Assembly (NCBI RefSeq): GCF_964340395.1
Contig: NC_135556.1
Location: 12,897,410 to 12,961,409, forward strand
From: Glandiceps talaboti
Lineage: Eukaryota > Hemichordata > Enteropneusta > Spengelidae
DNA: 64,000 nt
Direction of reading: 5' to 3'
Shown one piece after another: positions 9,936-22,632 of this stretch. Position numbers and translations under genes: made by a program. Under the pieces are notes generated by a model. The model saw only the letters and a list, made by a program, of their open reading frames with translations. It was not told the DNA's origin and made no database searches. Every line of letters starts with the position of its first letter. Positions within the stretch are counted from its first letter, which is position 1.

Positions 9936-12900
9936 TGTCAGATGGATACATGGATATTTCAAATCCTACATACACACGGTCACCAACAGGACATCCAAGG
10001 CAACAAGAAACGTGTGCCAATACAGTTGTTGATAACGTCATCTTATACAATTGGGTTACAGAAATATCAGACATGGCCACACATCAGACCTGTAGCATGC
10101 TGTATTCTGAGCATTAGAAATGATTGCATGGTATTTTGTATGCAAGATTGTACTCCTTAAAATTAACAGAAATTTAACAAAATGTAACTGCTCTGCTAAT
10201 ATTTCAGTGAAGGGGAATTCTAGAATGGTCTATCACAGAATAGTTACCATATCTAACCTACATAATACATTGTATGCAATTGATGTACATAGACTCTGGT
10301 AAACTGGTTCTTTTTCAGAACATAACTAAGTCATTCATCATGTATACCCATTTACTAGCAAGGCAATTGGACTCATTTTGCTGACTGCAATTCATGCTTC
10401 TTATGTTCTAAGAATCTACACTAAGTAAAATGAAAGGTACTGCTGAAAATTAATGTACTTGAAACTCCTTAATTGTACATTAGAAAATAAAAAATAAAAA
10501 AAAATATGGAATGCAACATATCAAATTAATCGGTTCCTTTATTGTAGTTTATCATCTTTTTGGACAAAAATTAATATAATTTACGTTAGAAATGCATCAG
10601 TGCGAATGTTGGTAAATTGGCAAAAAAAGTTCACAAGAGACTGAAACCTAGTAATTTAGATCACATACAACTATATATTAATTTGCATCTCATTTACATA
10701 CTAATAGAGTGCTACTACATAGTACAGATAGATGTTACCATGACTACCAAAATACTGTAGAGTTGTATTCATTATTATGTGTTCATATTATGCGCGTGAA
10801 CAAATTGGTTGCCCCTGCTGATATTTTGGTCGACAGTTGAAACCACAGATCTCAACATTCAATGTCTCGATAAAAGTAGCCTTAACAGTGTGTTAATCCA
10901 TAGACAGCTTCTATGGTTAATCTACCACTTTTGATATCTCTAAAACACGACTAATCTGTTGATCCCTTAAAACATTTATATACTAATAATCTACTTATAA
11001 AAGTTGCTAAGATTGTAACTCACACAATGGCGTACATTTACAGTGTAAGTATTTTTACTAAGGGTGTGGTGAGAGGGTAAGATCTACCTGAGTTTACCAG
11101 CCACTTCATCGGGGGTTCCCAAACAGAATCGTGGTACAAGGGAAGATGAACTACGTCAGTTTAAACTGATTTTCCCCCTCTGTTTCTGGGTTTCCTTCCC
11201 CTTAGCAAAAACAATGAGTACGGTATATATGACATAAATCGTATTGTTGAACAATTTTACTGAATACTAACATGGTGCAAGTGCAGAATTTAAGGTACAA
11301 CATCAAAGTGTTCAAATACATCAATAAACACAAATTGTCAAAACAACAAAGTCTAACATCTCAGTGTTACAATTTTGCATGTCTTAACCAAACTAATACT
11401 ATACCAGAAACCTCTGCACTGTTCATACATATTGGAATCACAGAATGTATGTAGTCTAGTCAACGTGTAACAAGAAGTATCGTTTCAATTTTTATTTGAG
11501 AGTGAGCAAAAGTGTAACATGACTAGTGTTGACTAGCAAGATGAGATACCATCAACTGTGCACCCAAATTTGGGTACACAACATTCCATAAGTTAGTGCA
11601 ACAGCCAATTTGAGTGATATGCACGATTGAACAAGTATGTGCATCAGCAAAGTTGGACACTATAGATGTTGTACATGCAAGTGAACCTGTATGTGTACAA
11701 ATGTACGCCATAATAATGAAAGTATTGCCTACAGGACAACATCAGATTGTTTCGGTTAGGTGTGCTTGCTAGACAACTTGAATAGTACACTGTGTTTTGT
11801 TACCGGCACTGCTAACAGTTCCCCAGGTGATTAACCAGCATTCCTAACCCAACGTATGCTGCCACTTTAATAGCAGCAAGGTACAGAATTTTTCCTGATA
11901 CCCTACACAGAAGTTGCCAATTCTTTGCCAAAAAAACACTGGTACAAGTGTGTGTTGCAACACTATACAAGTGTGCTGGCTGCTCTACAGCATTCAAAGT
12001 GTTCAAATCACAATACAGTAATTGACAACGGTAACTGTGTGAGTGTACTTGTACAATAAACAGTGTCCACTACTCAGATAATTTCAGAACATGATTACAG
12101 TGTACATTTGTGAAAAGCAGCAGCAATATCCAGAAACATTTCTACGATTAACTATCTTGGACTCCTAAACTAACTACAACAAGGTTTAGTTATATACTAA
12201 GTACTTATTATTACACAGCATAACTTCATGTAATTGAAGTCACATTACAAAGATATACAATAAGTTTACATACATGTTTCATATCTGACAAAAATATTGC
12301 ACATAGTCAAGTAGCCTTGTTAAAAAAAAGCCGAGAAACAAAATGGAAGCACAATTTACCACATGTAGTGATTGAAAAAAAGAATGTCCAATGAAGTAAG
12401 TGCTTTGAGATGAGGTGCTAGATTTAACAAGTATTTCATTAAAGCTGTCAGACTTCTTTACGCTTTCTACTCTGACGACTCACGAGAGACTTCAAGATGG
12501 CTGATGACCGTTCATTTCGTCCTTATCTTGTCTCCACTAGTCTGCAAAGAGAGCAAAATATTTCAAATTTAATTAGTACAGTTTTGGTTTTCACATATCT
12601 GTACTCACGAGGCATAACTTTGACAAGCTATCATTTATCATTACAACGATAGCTCTTTTTAAAAATATGCTGCCAAAACCAGACAGCTTGAAATATTAAA
12701 TAGAAATAAAAGTACTCTGAGATGATGAATTTTACTTTTTATATACGATTTTGTCTCATCAGTCCATAATAAGTTGTTTTTAAAGATTTCTGGATAGACG
12801 TGCAACATAATTCACTGACAAATTTATTGATACTTGACGATCACAATTGCTGATATTACGATACACAGTCACAGTTATGCAAGGTCACTATAGGCTACTG

Positions 12901-13572
12901 GGTTCACCATTATGAATATTTGTAATCAATACAATTTACAAAACTCTTTATTTTTTTGTTATTATAATTTCCCCAAACATATTCTCTGTGGACAACAATC
13001 ACAATGGAACACTAATATATCGTATACACACAGGAGTTATAACAGTCTCATTTTTCAAATATTACAAATTCATCTATTTTTTCTAATATCTTTGAAGACA
13101 GGGTGAGTATTAGGGTTTTGGAGACATTAAATTAAATGATGAATAATTAATGTCATTGCACGAATAAGGTCTGTAGTAGAAGGACTGACTGAAATACACC
13201 AAAAGTTTCTAGTTTACTGCTCCCAAAAAGCCAAGTTGTGTGGGAATTTTGGCAATCATCTTCCCTCACACGTAGCATTACCCTAATGGTTTTCGGTCAG
13301 AAAGTCGGTGCAAATTCTTATTGGGTTTTCATATTTGCCTGCTGTGGGATAACGTCCATGGCGTCACCATGTGATTAGAACTAACAAGGAGATTGCAGCA
13401 GCCATATCATGATTATCACTGTGTCTATTTTTACATTTGACTACACAACCATTAGAAAAATGCTAGGCATGTGGGGAGACGATAGTCAAAGTCCCCACAC
13501 AACTTGACTCTTGGCTAGTTCCAAAATGACTGTGTTTAATAGGGCAAGTAGATTTGGAACTGTTTTTCTTAC

Positions 13573-16500
13573 CTATTTTTTCTTGCTCTTAGGTGATGTA
13601 GTTTGGAACACACTTGATGCTGACATCAGATTCTCTATGTACTGTCCAAGCACCTGGTTCTCAGATTTCAGTTTGAGATTTTCTTCTTTGACTGCATCAA
13701 CACGGGCAGATAAATCTAGAAACAACAAATGAAATATTGGATTTAGTAATGATTGAAAATTTCTTTCACTGTTTAATACACACTGTATAAATATGTTTGT
13801 ACCAGGTGTACGCAGTGGGACCGACATATGCAAATGGGGGTAATCAGCCAATCAGGAGTCAGCAAGACAATTTCACACACATTACTTAATAAGTTTTTTG
13901 GGGAATGAAAAATCTATTAATCAAGTTATGATAATCAAAATTTAGTATAGTTCTACAGATTTGTTCTCTTCATGCAGTCATGAGTTCAAATTGTATACAT
14001 TAGTATTACATATATAGACAGGAAAAACTGTTTTGGTGATAATTTATATCTTGGAAAAATTGATTTAATCATTTTGGTGAAAATCAGAAGAGTAAATTGT
14101 TCAATAAACATATACATGTAGTTGGAAACAAACTATGATTAGAAAGCTATGGTTAATTTTGCATAGTAATAATCCCCCCCCCCCCCCGAAAAATTGTATC
14201 ACACCATGAGAATTGATCTTTTATTTTCACTTGACTCGCAGTCTGATTTCCAAACACATGCAGTGTACAGTGCTTTCATTTATGATTAATATTTCTAATA
14301 TTTTATGCACAGTCATGTGCCTACTGTACAAACACAATTTGCCATATAGACATTCTCAATCATAATCTGATACAGTCTAAGTGTGTATACACCCTTTTCT
14401 TTCAAAGTTGACATCCCCATGAAAACAATATATTGATCCCGATCCATTTCACAACATTTCTGAATAACATTAGAGCACAATATTAATTTGTGGGTACAAA
14501 CTTATAAGACCTTCTCTTTTTTACTGTTATTATGTCTCTAAATTTCAAAAATTCTGGTGTTGATTTACCATCCAGAGTGTTTTGTAGCTCCAACACTTGA
14601 CAGATGAGTCTTGCCTTCTCCTCTGCTTCATCATCTGTTAGTTTATCATCACTACATGTACTACTAGGTGTACTGGCAAACTGACTACTACCCATGCTGG
14701 AACTCTGCCTCATGGTGTTGTTACCCTCTGATGTAAAGATAAAAATATAAACAGTGTTACTTTGATGTGATAAATGCTTACAATAAATGAGGGCAAAAAC
14801 AGCTGATATTTATTGATAGCCATTCTTGTACACATTCATTGCAAATGTACATAAATATGGATAAGTAGTACAAATCACATTCCCTGGATTGGGTGATAAA
14901 TTATATGTCTTCTTCACTGTCTATGGTTTAGGGAAGAAATAATTATTGCCATGTTGGAAACTGAACAGAACTGTGGGGTGATAATCAATCTGGAGTGCCA
15001 CGACAATAAACCTTGGAAAAACACAACTTGACAGCTCTCCAGACTCCAATTAAAAATACTACTGATTCAAAAGATGTACAAATGTATACACATGTAGCAA
15101 TTCTATGAAGGGAAATATAAAACAGCAGATTAATTCTCTGTCAATATTACTAGTACTGCAGTATGCATGTCTGGAGATTCCCCCCCCCCCCCCCCTTTCC
15201 CATGAACTCGTGATTGTTGGCCAATCCTATGCAGTTTCCAACATCTTCCCTATAGGTTCATGATGTTGGTATTTTGTTTATAAAATATAACTGTACTTTG
15301 ATGTAGTGTTACCTTCTGATGTAAAAAAAAAAACAAAAAAAAAAACATACAGTGTACTTTGATGCCCTAATTTCCAAACCTTGAACATACATTGTCAATG
15401 CATCACAATAACATATATGTATTCCTCATGACCAGATGGTTTCTATAAATTATGCACACACGTCTATGATAAGGAAGTAACTGGTGTATGACACTATCAC
15501 CATATGAATACAGAATTCATGCATATACATGTAATCTAATCTATTCTGGCTTTCTAGCACTTTATATTAGGCCTTTAAAAAAATTGTGTGGTTTTGATTA
15601 CGCTCAAATTTAGAATAGGTGGGGTAGGTAGATTTTTAATTTTATTTTTAATTTTTTTTTTCATGTGTGAGTGTCTAGTTCAGGTCGTTATGTTTTCTAT
15701 ACATGATGTATATAGTATCTGTGTTATTTATTTCTTCCCATCAGATTACAGCCATTACAGATTGGAAGAACAGTTTTATATCGTCTGTTTAAGTTGATGT
15801 CAGTTTCCACATCCACTATTTCTCGCTAGAATTCATAATTTGCACAATTTTATTTGTTTTCTCTTGAATATGTACAAAAAAGTCTAGGGTCGGCAATAAA
15901 TAACTAGGTGGAGGTCAGGTAACCGGAACCAAACAATTTTTTTTAGGCCTTATCAAGACAAGCATGAGAGCAAGAACAGTGTTTCATATGGTAGTAGCAG
16001 GGTTCAAAATTAACTTTTTTCAGTCAGTTGTTTGTGTAAGCCAACAGTTTTTTGTTTCCATAAGAATATGATATTCTCCCTTCATCTGACATCGATTTAC
16101 AGACTTTTTGGAACAAGTGCTTTATTTTCCCCCAAAAAATTAGTGGTCCAAATGGATCACTGAAAACAGAAATTTGGTGCTTTTTTAACATATGACCACC
16201 ACTATTACTAATGTTAAACTCTGGATAATATTAACGGCTCTAGGTAAATCAATGTATTTCAGTATTCTCATGAACAACTCTCTTGTTGTCTTTATATAGA
16301 TTGACAAGTCCCCACACAGTAATTATACACTCCCAAGGAAATGAGAGTATTCAGATTTACATTTAAAATTTACATCACAAAAGCAGAATATCCATTGTTC
16401 TTTTAAGGTGAAAATCTCTATTCCTGCCACAGACACTCCACTCGGGTCTATGTTCCTACATATGTCTGGGAAATTCCTGTATTGCTTTATTCAGGATACT

Positions 16501-17515
16501 TACAATAAATGACATAGTGATGATGTTATAGCACTTTTCCACACTGCACTTGTACAAAGACTTAATTCATTGTTACTGTCTTTTTTTAACTGCCACAAAT
16601 TCAATTCAAACACTTTCATTTTAACTTAATAAAGGAAAAAAGATACTGCTTCCATGTCTGGGTGATACAATAATGGCACAGACATTACAAATTTGATAAA
16701 ATTAATCGTTTTGCTCTGTTATGTTAGGAAAATGTTGAAGTGTTTATGAAATGTCAAGTTAACTGACATAATCAAAGGGAGGTTACAAATTAAATACAAA
16801 TTACCTGTAGCTTATTGATTTCACATCATGTGATGCAAAACATAATAATTAAAACAGTCACTTCAAATATCCACTTCTCAAAGAAAAATAGGGGAAGAAA
16901 TTCTGCGTTTACAATTTGCGTTTGTTGTATTTAGTAAGTTGTCTATATTCGTGCTGTATTAGATTATCTAAATGATAAACTGATATCAATTCAAATATAC
17001 AAATTATTGATGATTTGCATATTTGAGTTTTGACAGTTGTACACTGTACACACAGTCTCACAGACAGACATTAGGTTACCAAAACAGCTCAGCAGAACCA
17101 TGGATGTGTTACTACAGCCACATATACTTGAATCAATGTGTAAGGATTTTTATTTTAAAAAATGCATAGTGAAAATGAGATACTATACAATTTTTAAAAA
17201 AAATTCCATACAGATTTATTCAAGTCCATGGCAGGAATGATGAGTTTTACTAAAATAATGTCTTACACAAATATGAACCCCGTGAAATCACACAAACCTC
17301 CCAGACAATATTCTGAGACCTGACGATAGGGCGGTTTAATTGTAGGCTTTGCTCATATAATCAAATTGATATAGTCAACAGACTGAACAGTCAACAGAAG
17401 TCGGATGAATGATTCAGGAGTCTGTCAAATGACCTTGATAACAAATAATTGACTCACCTTGATCAGCCTCGTCTGAGAGAGACACAGTATACATTTGTTC
17501 ATTTCCACTACTCAT
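13573..17515 (-). CDS. SCOC: Short coiled-coil protein, complete, 3 exons
   Basis: Golgi-associated coiled-coil adaptor; in mammals it binds ARL1-GTP and FEZ1 and acts in autophagy. Minus-strand exons are 17515-17458, 14727-14569 and 13715-13573, giving 119 residues with consistent phases. The N-terminal half is variable and Ser-rich ([33 protein letters not shown]). The C-terminal heptad region [30 protein letters not shown] and [20 protein letters not shown] is almost identical to human. It ends SPKSKKK, where human has TKSKRK. The stop codon TAG is followed directly by a GTAAG donor. The start is chosen by the first ATG of exon 1 and good phase. Head-to-head with the SWIM-SNF2 gene. Confidence 0.96.
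14174..15195. repeat. Two C homopolymer runs in SCOC introns
   Basis: Runs of 14 C at 14174-14187 (intron 2) and 16 C at 15180-15195 (intron 1). Like other mononucleotide runs here (16 G at 7548-7563), their exact length may reflect sequencing slippage. Confidence 0.8.
15302..15365 (-). repeat. Decayed copy of the SCOC exon 2 acceptor region
   Basis: Resembles 14713-14770 on the same strand: TGTTACCYTCTGATGTAAA, an A-rich stretch, then ACAGTGT and ACTTTGATG. On the minus strand it offers ACATCAG followed by AAGGTAACA, a decoy of the real ACATCAG/AGGGTAACA acceptor. It lies in intron 1, 575 bp upstream of the real one. Confidence 0.65.
15569..15950. mobile_element. MITE with AGGCCT ends, copy 1
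   Basis: About 382 bp in SCOC intron 1. The left end AGGCCTTTAAAAAAATTGTG and the right end CAATTTTTTTTAGGCCT are inverted repeats. CCGGTTACC-like words lie just inside the right end. Related copies are at 48501-48851, 61508-61775 and, truncated, 22645-22740. No transposase is seen. Confidence 0.75.
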
Positions 17516-18001
17516 TTTTATTGATGTTCACGAGCAATTCAACACCATCCAAAAATTTCTCCCGATGTATGGCTAATGTCTAATGAATGATGACGACTCG
17601 ACAACTCAGCTGCGCTTCCGACTTCACTTCGTCTCGCTGATAACCATAAAACTGTACGCGATTATATATTCCTTCCGAGGGAAACTGACTCTTTGATAAT
17701 TGGAGGGTATGTCCTTCTATCAAAGAAACAGAGTAAATCGTCAAAGTAGCTCCTGGGGAAGTAAAATGGCAATAAATAGACTACTGATTGTCGAAGGTTG
17801 ACATTACTCATCGGCCATTTTGAGTGTTCGTGATGTCAATGAATCGCAAGGCATGCTGGGGGAATCCGGATGTTGTCTCATCATGACATTTCGCGGGGGA
17901 TAATTCGAACGGAGAGGAACACGTGCGGAGCCCCGGAGCTGTAAATACGAACATAAAGTTACTTTTTCACATTTTTTGGTGAAAGCTGCAGTTGTGCGCA
18001 G
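17516..18001. promoter_or_regulatory. Bidirectional promoter of SCOC and the SWIM-SNF2 gene
   Basis: This is the 5' region of SCOC (minus) and a likely noncoding first exon of the helicase gene (plus), which ends at 18001 with a GTATAG donor. It contains an E-box CACGTG at 17920-17925, a GGCCATTTTGAG word near 17814 with a YY1-like core, and higher GC than its surroundings. The start sites are not determinable by eye. Confidence 0.6.
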
Positions 18002-18731
18002 GTATAGTATTTCACTTTGTTAATAATTGGGATTTGATAGTATTTGGAAAAAAATATTTACCGCGATCACTGCTCAAAAGTATGTTACCTAGTTAGTGCA
18101 ACTGTGAGTCTGTGTGGTGATGTTGATCTTGCTATGCCCAATACTGCAGAATAAGGTCGAGTGAGCGTAGTAACATTTTCATTGCAATTTTAAAAAGACT
18201 CAGCATGTAGTAACGAAACTTGCCTTTCTGTTGTATCTGAATGAAGCAAACATGGCACTGTTTTGTGGACATGGTGTGAAGTGAAGAGGGCATTTAGTAG
18301 TATGTAGGGGCCCACGAGTTGGCGGCAAAACAAGATCTACTACAGTGTAAATAGCTGTTTCAACAGGTTTTTTTTTAGGGGGAGACAGGAAATTCATGGG
18401 GCAGGAAGTGCATAACCTGTGTTGATTTAAAGCACTTAAACAATAGAAGTATTCAGTACTGTGTGGATGAATGTTTACATCTCAAACATGCATGTCCAAA
18501 AAACATCTGGCCACTGTCTGTCACTACATCATGCATGTGTCATTTTTACATGAGTTGGTTACTATAACCACGTGGGTTATACTTCCATGCTATAACTTTC
18601 TTAGCAGCCTTGATGATTGCAAGATAGTTGTATTTGCCAAGTTGCCATAAAAAGTTAAATTGCACAGTTTGATTAGATAGGCATCTTTCATGTCTTTAGG
18701 TCATATAAATGCAGTGTAATAATGTCCAGAG

Positions 18732-19552
18732 ACGAGTGTGAAGCTACCATCATATTCATATTCATATTCACTTTCAAAAGTTGACCTCTAGCTCAATGTG
18801 AATATGATGATAGCTTCACACGTTCATCATCAGATTCGAAGTCTTCCGAACGGGTACGAACAAGCGTTCGGCAAATCACATAAATCCTTCATTGGCAGGT
18901 TGAAATCATGTGATTGTAGTTACTTTTCACTTGATTTGCGTGGATTTGCATGCTTTCTTCTCATTTTTGCCAGAGTATCCAATTTGCACCATGAATTATT
19001 GTTGTCATGGACCATAATTTTTACAATCGATTGCGTTGACCCTCCCCGATCAAGGGAACTACATACATTGTGATAATTGTGGTCTTGACAACACTATTTT
19101 GTGTAAATTTCACCAGTGTAAGTGTTAAGTAGGGTTTCAAAGATAGCGACACTTCGGGAAATCAAAACACACCCAGCCAAGCCGTATTTTATTACATTAC
19201 TCACACAGGTTTTTTGTACATTCAAATATTGATATTTCATTTTCAAAGATATGGGAAAGGCATACTAAACATCCAAATTAGTTTTTTATATGACAACAAT
19301 AATTCATGGTGCAAATTGGATACTCTGGCAAATCCACGCAAATCAAGTGAAAAGTAACTACAATCACATGATTTCAACCTGCCAATGAAGGATTTATGTG
19401 ATTTGCCGCGGCCCGAACGCTTGTTCGTATCCATTCGGAAGACTTCGAATCTGATGATGAACGTGTGAAGCTATCATCATATTCACATTGAGCTAGAGGT
19501 CAACTTTTGAAAGTGAATATGAATATGAATATGATGGTAGCTTCACACTCGT
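18732..19552. mobile_element. 821-bp foldback element with 9-bp target duplication
   Basis: Arms of about 270-280 bp are inverted copies: 18732 to about 19010 against about 19275-19552. The left end is ACGAGTGTGAAGCTACC and the right end GGTAGCTTCACACTCGT. It is flanked by the direct repeat TGTCCAGAG (18723-18731 and 19553-19561). The short central part has no transposase. The arms contain the word TCATATTCATATTCATATTC. The structure fits a non-autonomous Mutator-like or Foldback element. It lies in the first intron of the helicase gene. Confidence 0.9.
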
Positions 19553-19616
19553 TGTCCAGAGTGAAAAACTAGTTTATGATGTTGTCTAATGGAATATGAC
19601 AATGTTTGTTGTCATT

Positions 19617-19653
19617 GTATGTATGTATGTATGTATGTATGTATGTATGTATG

Positions 19654-19685
<32 letters not shown>

Positions 19686-19752
19686 TGTATGTATGTATGT
19701 ATGTATGTATGTATGTATGTATGTATGTATGTATGTATGTATGTATGTATGT
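19617..19752. repeat. (GTAT)n microsatellite
   Basis: About 33 tetranucleotide units with one ATAT interruption near 19655. Open frames across it are repeat artefacts. Confidence 0.95.
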
Positions 19753-20236
19753 GATTTTAGGGTAACATGAAGAATGGTGTCCAAGCTTTTATGGTCTTGT
19801 ACAAATAAGATTGGCCCTATCATTCAGAAATTTACTAAATTCTCTACCACTGTTTACAATGACAAACTGTTTAGTACTGTAATCATGTAATGATGAGTTT
19901 CATTATGGTAGAGTAAGTGAAGTCTGTTCCAAGATCTTTTATGTTTCTGTATTATGCTTTCAATTATCCATGCTCTATTTTACTTTGATTCCCCCTCTCT
20001 GTTAGCAGTATCTATGGCTTAGGTAAGTTGGTAATATCTACCTATATACCCAGGTAATTTACCAGTTTCCTATAGGGTATATATGGTACTAGGTATGGGA
20101 ATCTATTCAAATTACCAGATTTTCCCACTCTGTTTATGCCAGAGTTCCCCAAACTATAATAGAAAAACACCACATAGGTACCTCATATACACCTTATATG
20201 TCTTTCTTCATTCAGCCACAACCTAAAGCTGAGAGA

Positions 20237-22598
20237 ATGGTACAGACTACTTATGGCAAAACAGCATGGGGGAAGGCTTTCTTGGATGCTTTAGGGTAAG
20301 TTCTATTTTGTACTAGTTGGATGCCAATGTGGTCTCTAAATCTAACGATTCTGTATACAGACTAGACTAATTTTGTACACAACAGACCCTAGAGTGAACA
20401 TGCATAGGTCTATGCATAGGCTGATCCTGTTCATACCAAGGTCTTTGATTTGAATTTTGTTCAGCTGGCTTTCTGTGTTTTGTTGAAAACAGTACTGAAA
20501 TCACTTAGAATCCTTGAATATACATATATGTGATTAATAGTTGTTTGTTTTGTTTGCACTCATTTTTTCTTCCATAAGGAAGAGATGTATTTAGTGGGTG
20601 GAAGTCTGTGTGTGTGTCTATGTCTGTCTGTGTGTCTCTCTGTCTGTGTCATCATTTTCTCCATAATGGCTTGCTCAATTCAAACAAAATTTTGAAGATG
20701 TGTTCCGTAGGGCAACGGCAAGACTTGATTAGGTTTTGATAAAAATCCTGTGAATATTAATGAGCAATTTACATAATTAATGGTTTTCGGTAATTAGGCT
20801 ATATCTCAAGAGTGCACACTTCAAATTCATTATAACTTGGTACATACATTTGCAATACCTAAGTACATATGTCCTGAAAATATTATTGATGTAGCTGTCA
20901 GTTTTAAAAAGTTATTGGCATATTTTTGTAATTAGACGTGGCAACAAAAAAGAAAAGCATTTCTGGTCAGGAAATGTTGTCTAAATTTGATTTTCTAATA
21001 GCCTACTATAACAAAGATTGTTGCATTCCAGCAATTATTATGAGTGGGAACAAAAAGCTTAATATTACCCTTACGGAAGGCATTCAGTTTAAATCTGGTA
21101 TGAATATGACATTATGCTAATGTTGCAGGCGAATGGATTCTAACGCTAGGTTGGGGAGAGGGAAAAGTTACGCTAACACTGGCAAAGTTCTGAACATCTC
21201 AATAACTGGATCACAGGTAAGTATAATACAGAAACCAAAATGTACAATGCGTAGAGATATGCTTAGATTGTAAAATAACATCTTATACACATGCATGTCT
21301 GCTAACTCCCATGAGGCAATACTAGGGCAATTATTGTGAAACGAGATTCAATTTGGTGAATCTTGGCAACCAAGCGAAAATTATGAAATCATGTAATTAC
21401 TCTCCAGAACTCAAAGTTCATGGAAATATGTTTATCTCCTGGAGTAGCATTTCCTTTAAAGTTGCAGCGTTGTTGGCTGTGTGATTCAAATTGTTTGTGT
21501 ATTACTTTATTGCAGGTTATAGCCAAAGTACAGGGACAGATGCAATATCAAGTGATTGTCTTGTTTAAAGATTTCAGCCAAGATAAAAAAGAGACAGTTT
21601 ACTCTCTGATAGAACAGAATCCATTGTTATATGGCCATATTATCAATGGTGAACTTCCACATGAACTTATTGGTCTCCTTGAAAAGGTAATGGCAGTGTC
21701 TATGATGAATAAAGAAATGTACCAAAACCCAGCCATCAATATGATTCATACATAAATCCATAATGATATATCTTTAGTTATCATCGACCAAGAGTTGGCT
21801 CTTACAAAAGGCCTCTTACCACTGCAGTCTCAGTTTGAACTTGTCTAGTGCTCGTCTAAAAAATCACTAGGTCTCTATGTAAGAAGAGTGATGCTGAGGT
21901 TGACACTATCAAAACACATGTTTTCGACAGGTACTCCTGTTCCCCCTGCTTAACTGAGGTGCTGCCCATTGCTGACCATCATCCAACAATTGATTATAAG
22001 CCACCAATGGACATAGTCTGTAGTTGGCATATGTCTGTCCACCGTCTGTGGTCAGCAAATTATTCTGATTCTTTAGTGCTTATTGGATTTACCTTCAGTG
22101 ACATCCCATGAATATTTATTGTTCATCTGTTGCACATGTTTTTTGCTGACTCCCATGATGCAGTGTGGCCCACAACAAAAATCATCAATTTAGACATCTT
22201 CAATTGTGGTGTTTCTCTGAAATTGCACATAATGTAGGTGAAGTAACATCATGCAATGACTCTCCAGACCCAAAGTTTATGAAAATGCCTTTATTTTATG
22301 TGGAGTGATGTTCCCCTTTTACATATGTTTGTTTGCAGGCTAAAGTGCATTTATTTCCCCATCGATGGAGTGACATGCAAGCCAGGTGTAGCTGTCCAGA
22401 TTATGGTAATCCTTGCAAACATATGGCAGCTGTGTATTTCTTGATCACATCTGAAATTGATAAGAATCCCTTCACATTGTTCACTCTACATGGAGTTGAT
22501 CTGGTGAACCATTTCAATATCAAAGTGTCTGAGACAGAGCCAGGCTATCCACTGCAGATATCACAACAGGATGACTTTATGGTGAGATTCAGTATTAG

Positions 22599-22632
<34 letters not shown>

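Larger units (their letters stand above)
8750..13572. other. UNC50-SCOC tail-to-tail intergenic region and 3' UTRs
   Basis: No convincing coding exon is seen. The UNC50 3' UTR starts here; AATAAA at about 9524-9529 is a possible poly(A) signal. Reading frames of up to about 100 codons at 8.6-10.2 kb have no splice or family support. A copy of the AATCTACC family lies near 11075-11190. An acceptor-like TTTGCAG on the minus strand near 12545 could begin a SCOC 3' UTR exon. Confidence 0.5.

Noticed and set aside
9818-10160. Overlapping ~100-codon frames on both strands
   Set aside because: They overlap a dispersed hairpin repeat and have no family, splice or start support.
20938-21120. 60-codon frame directly upstream of helicase exon 2
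   Set aside because: The frame ends before the exon, has no splice signals of its own, and adding it would break the SWIM-half similarity.
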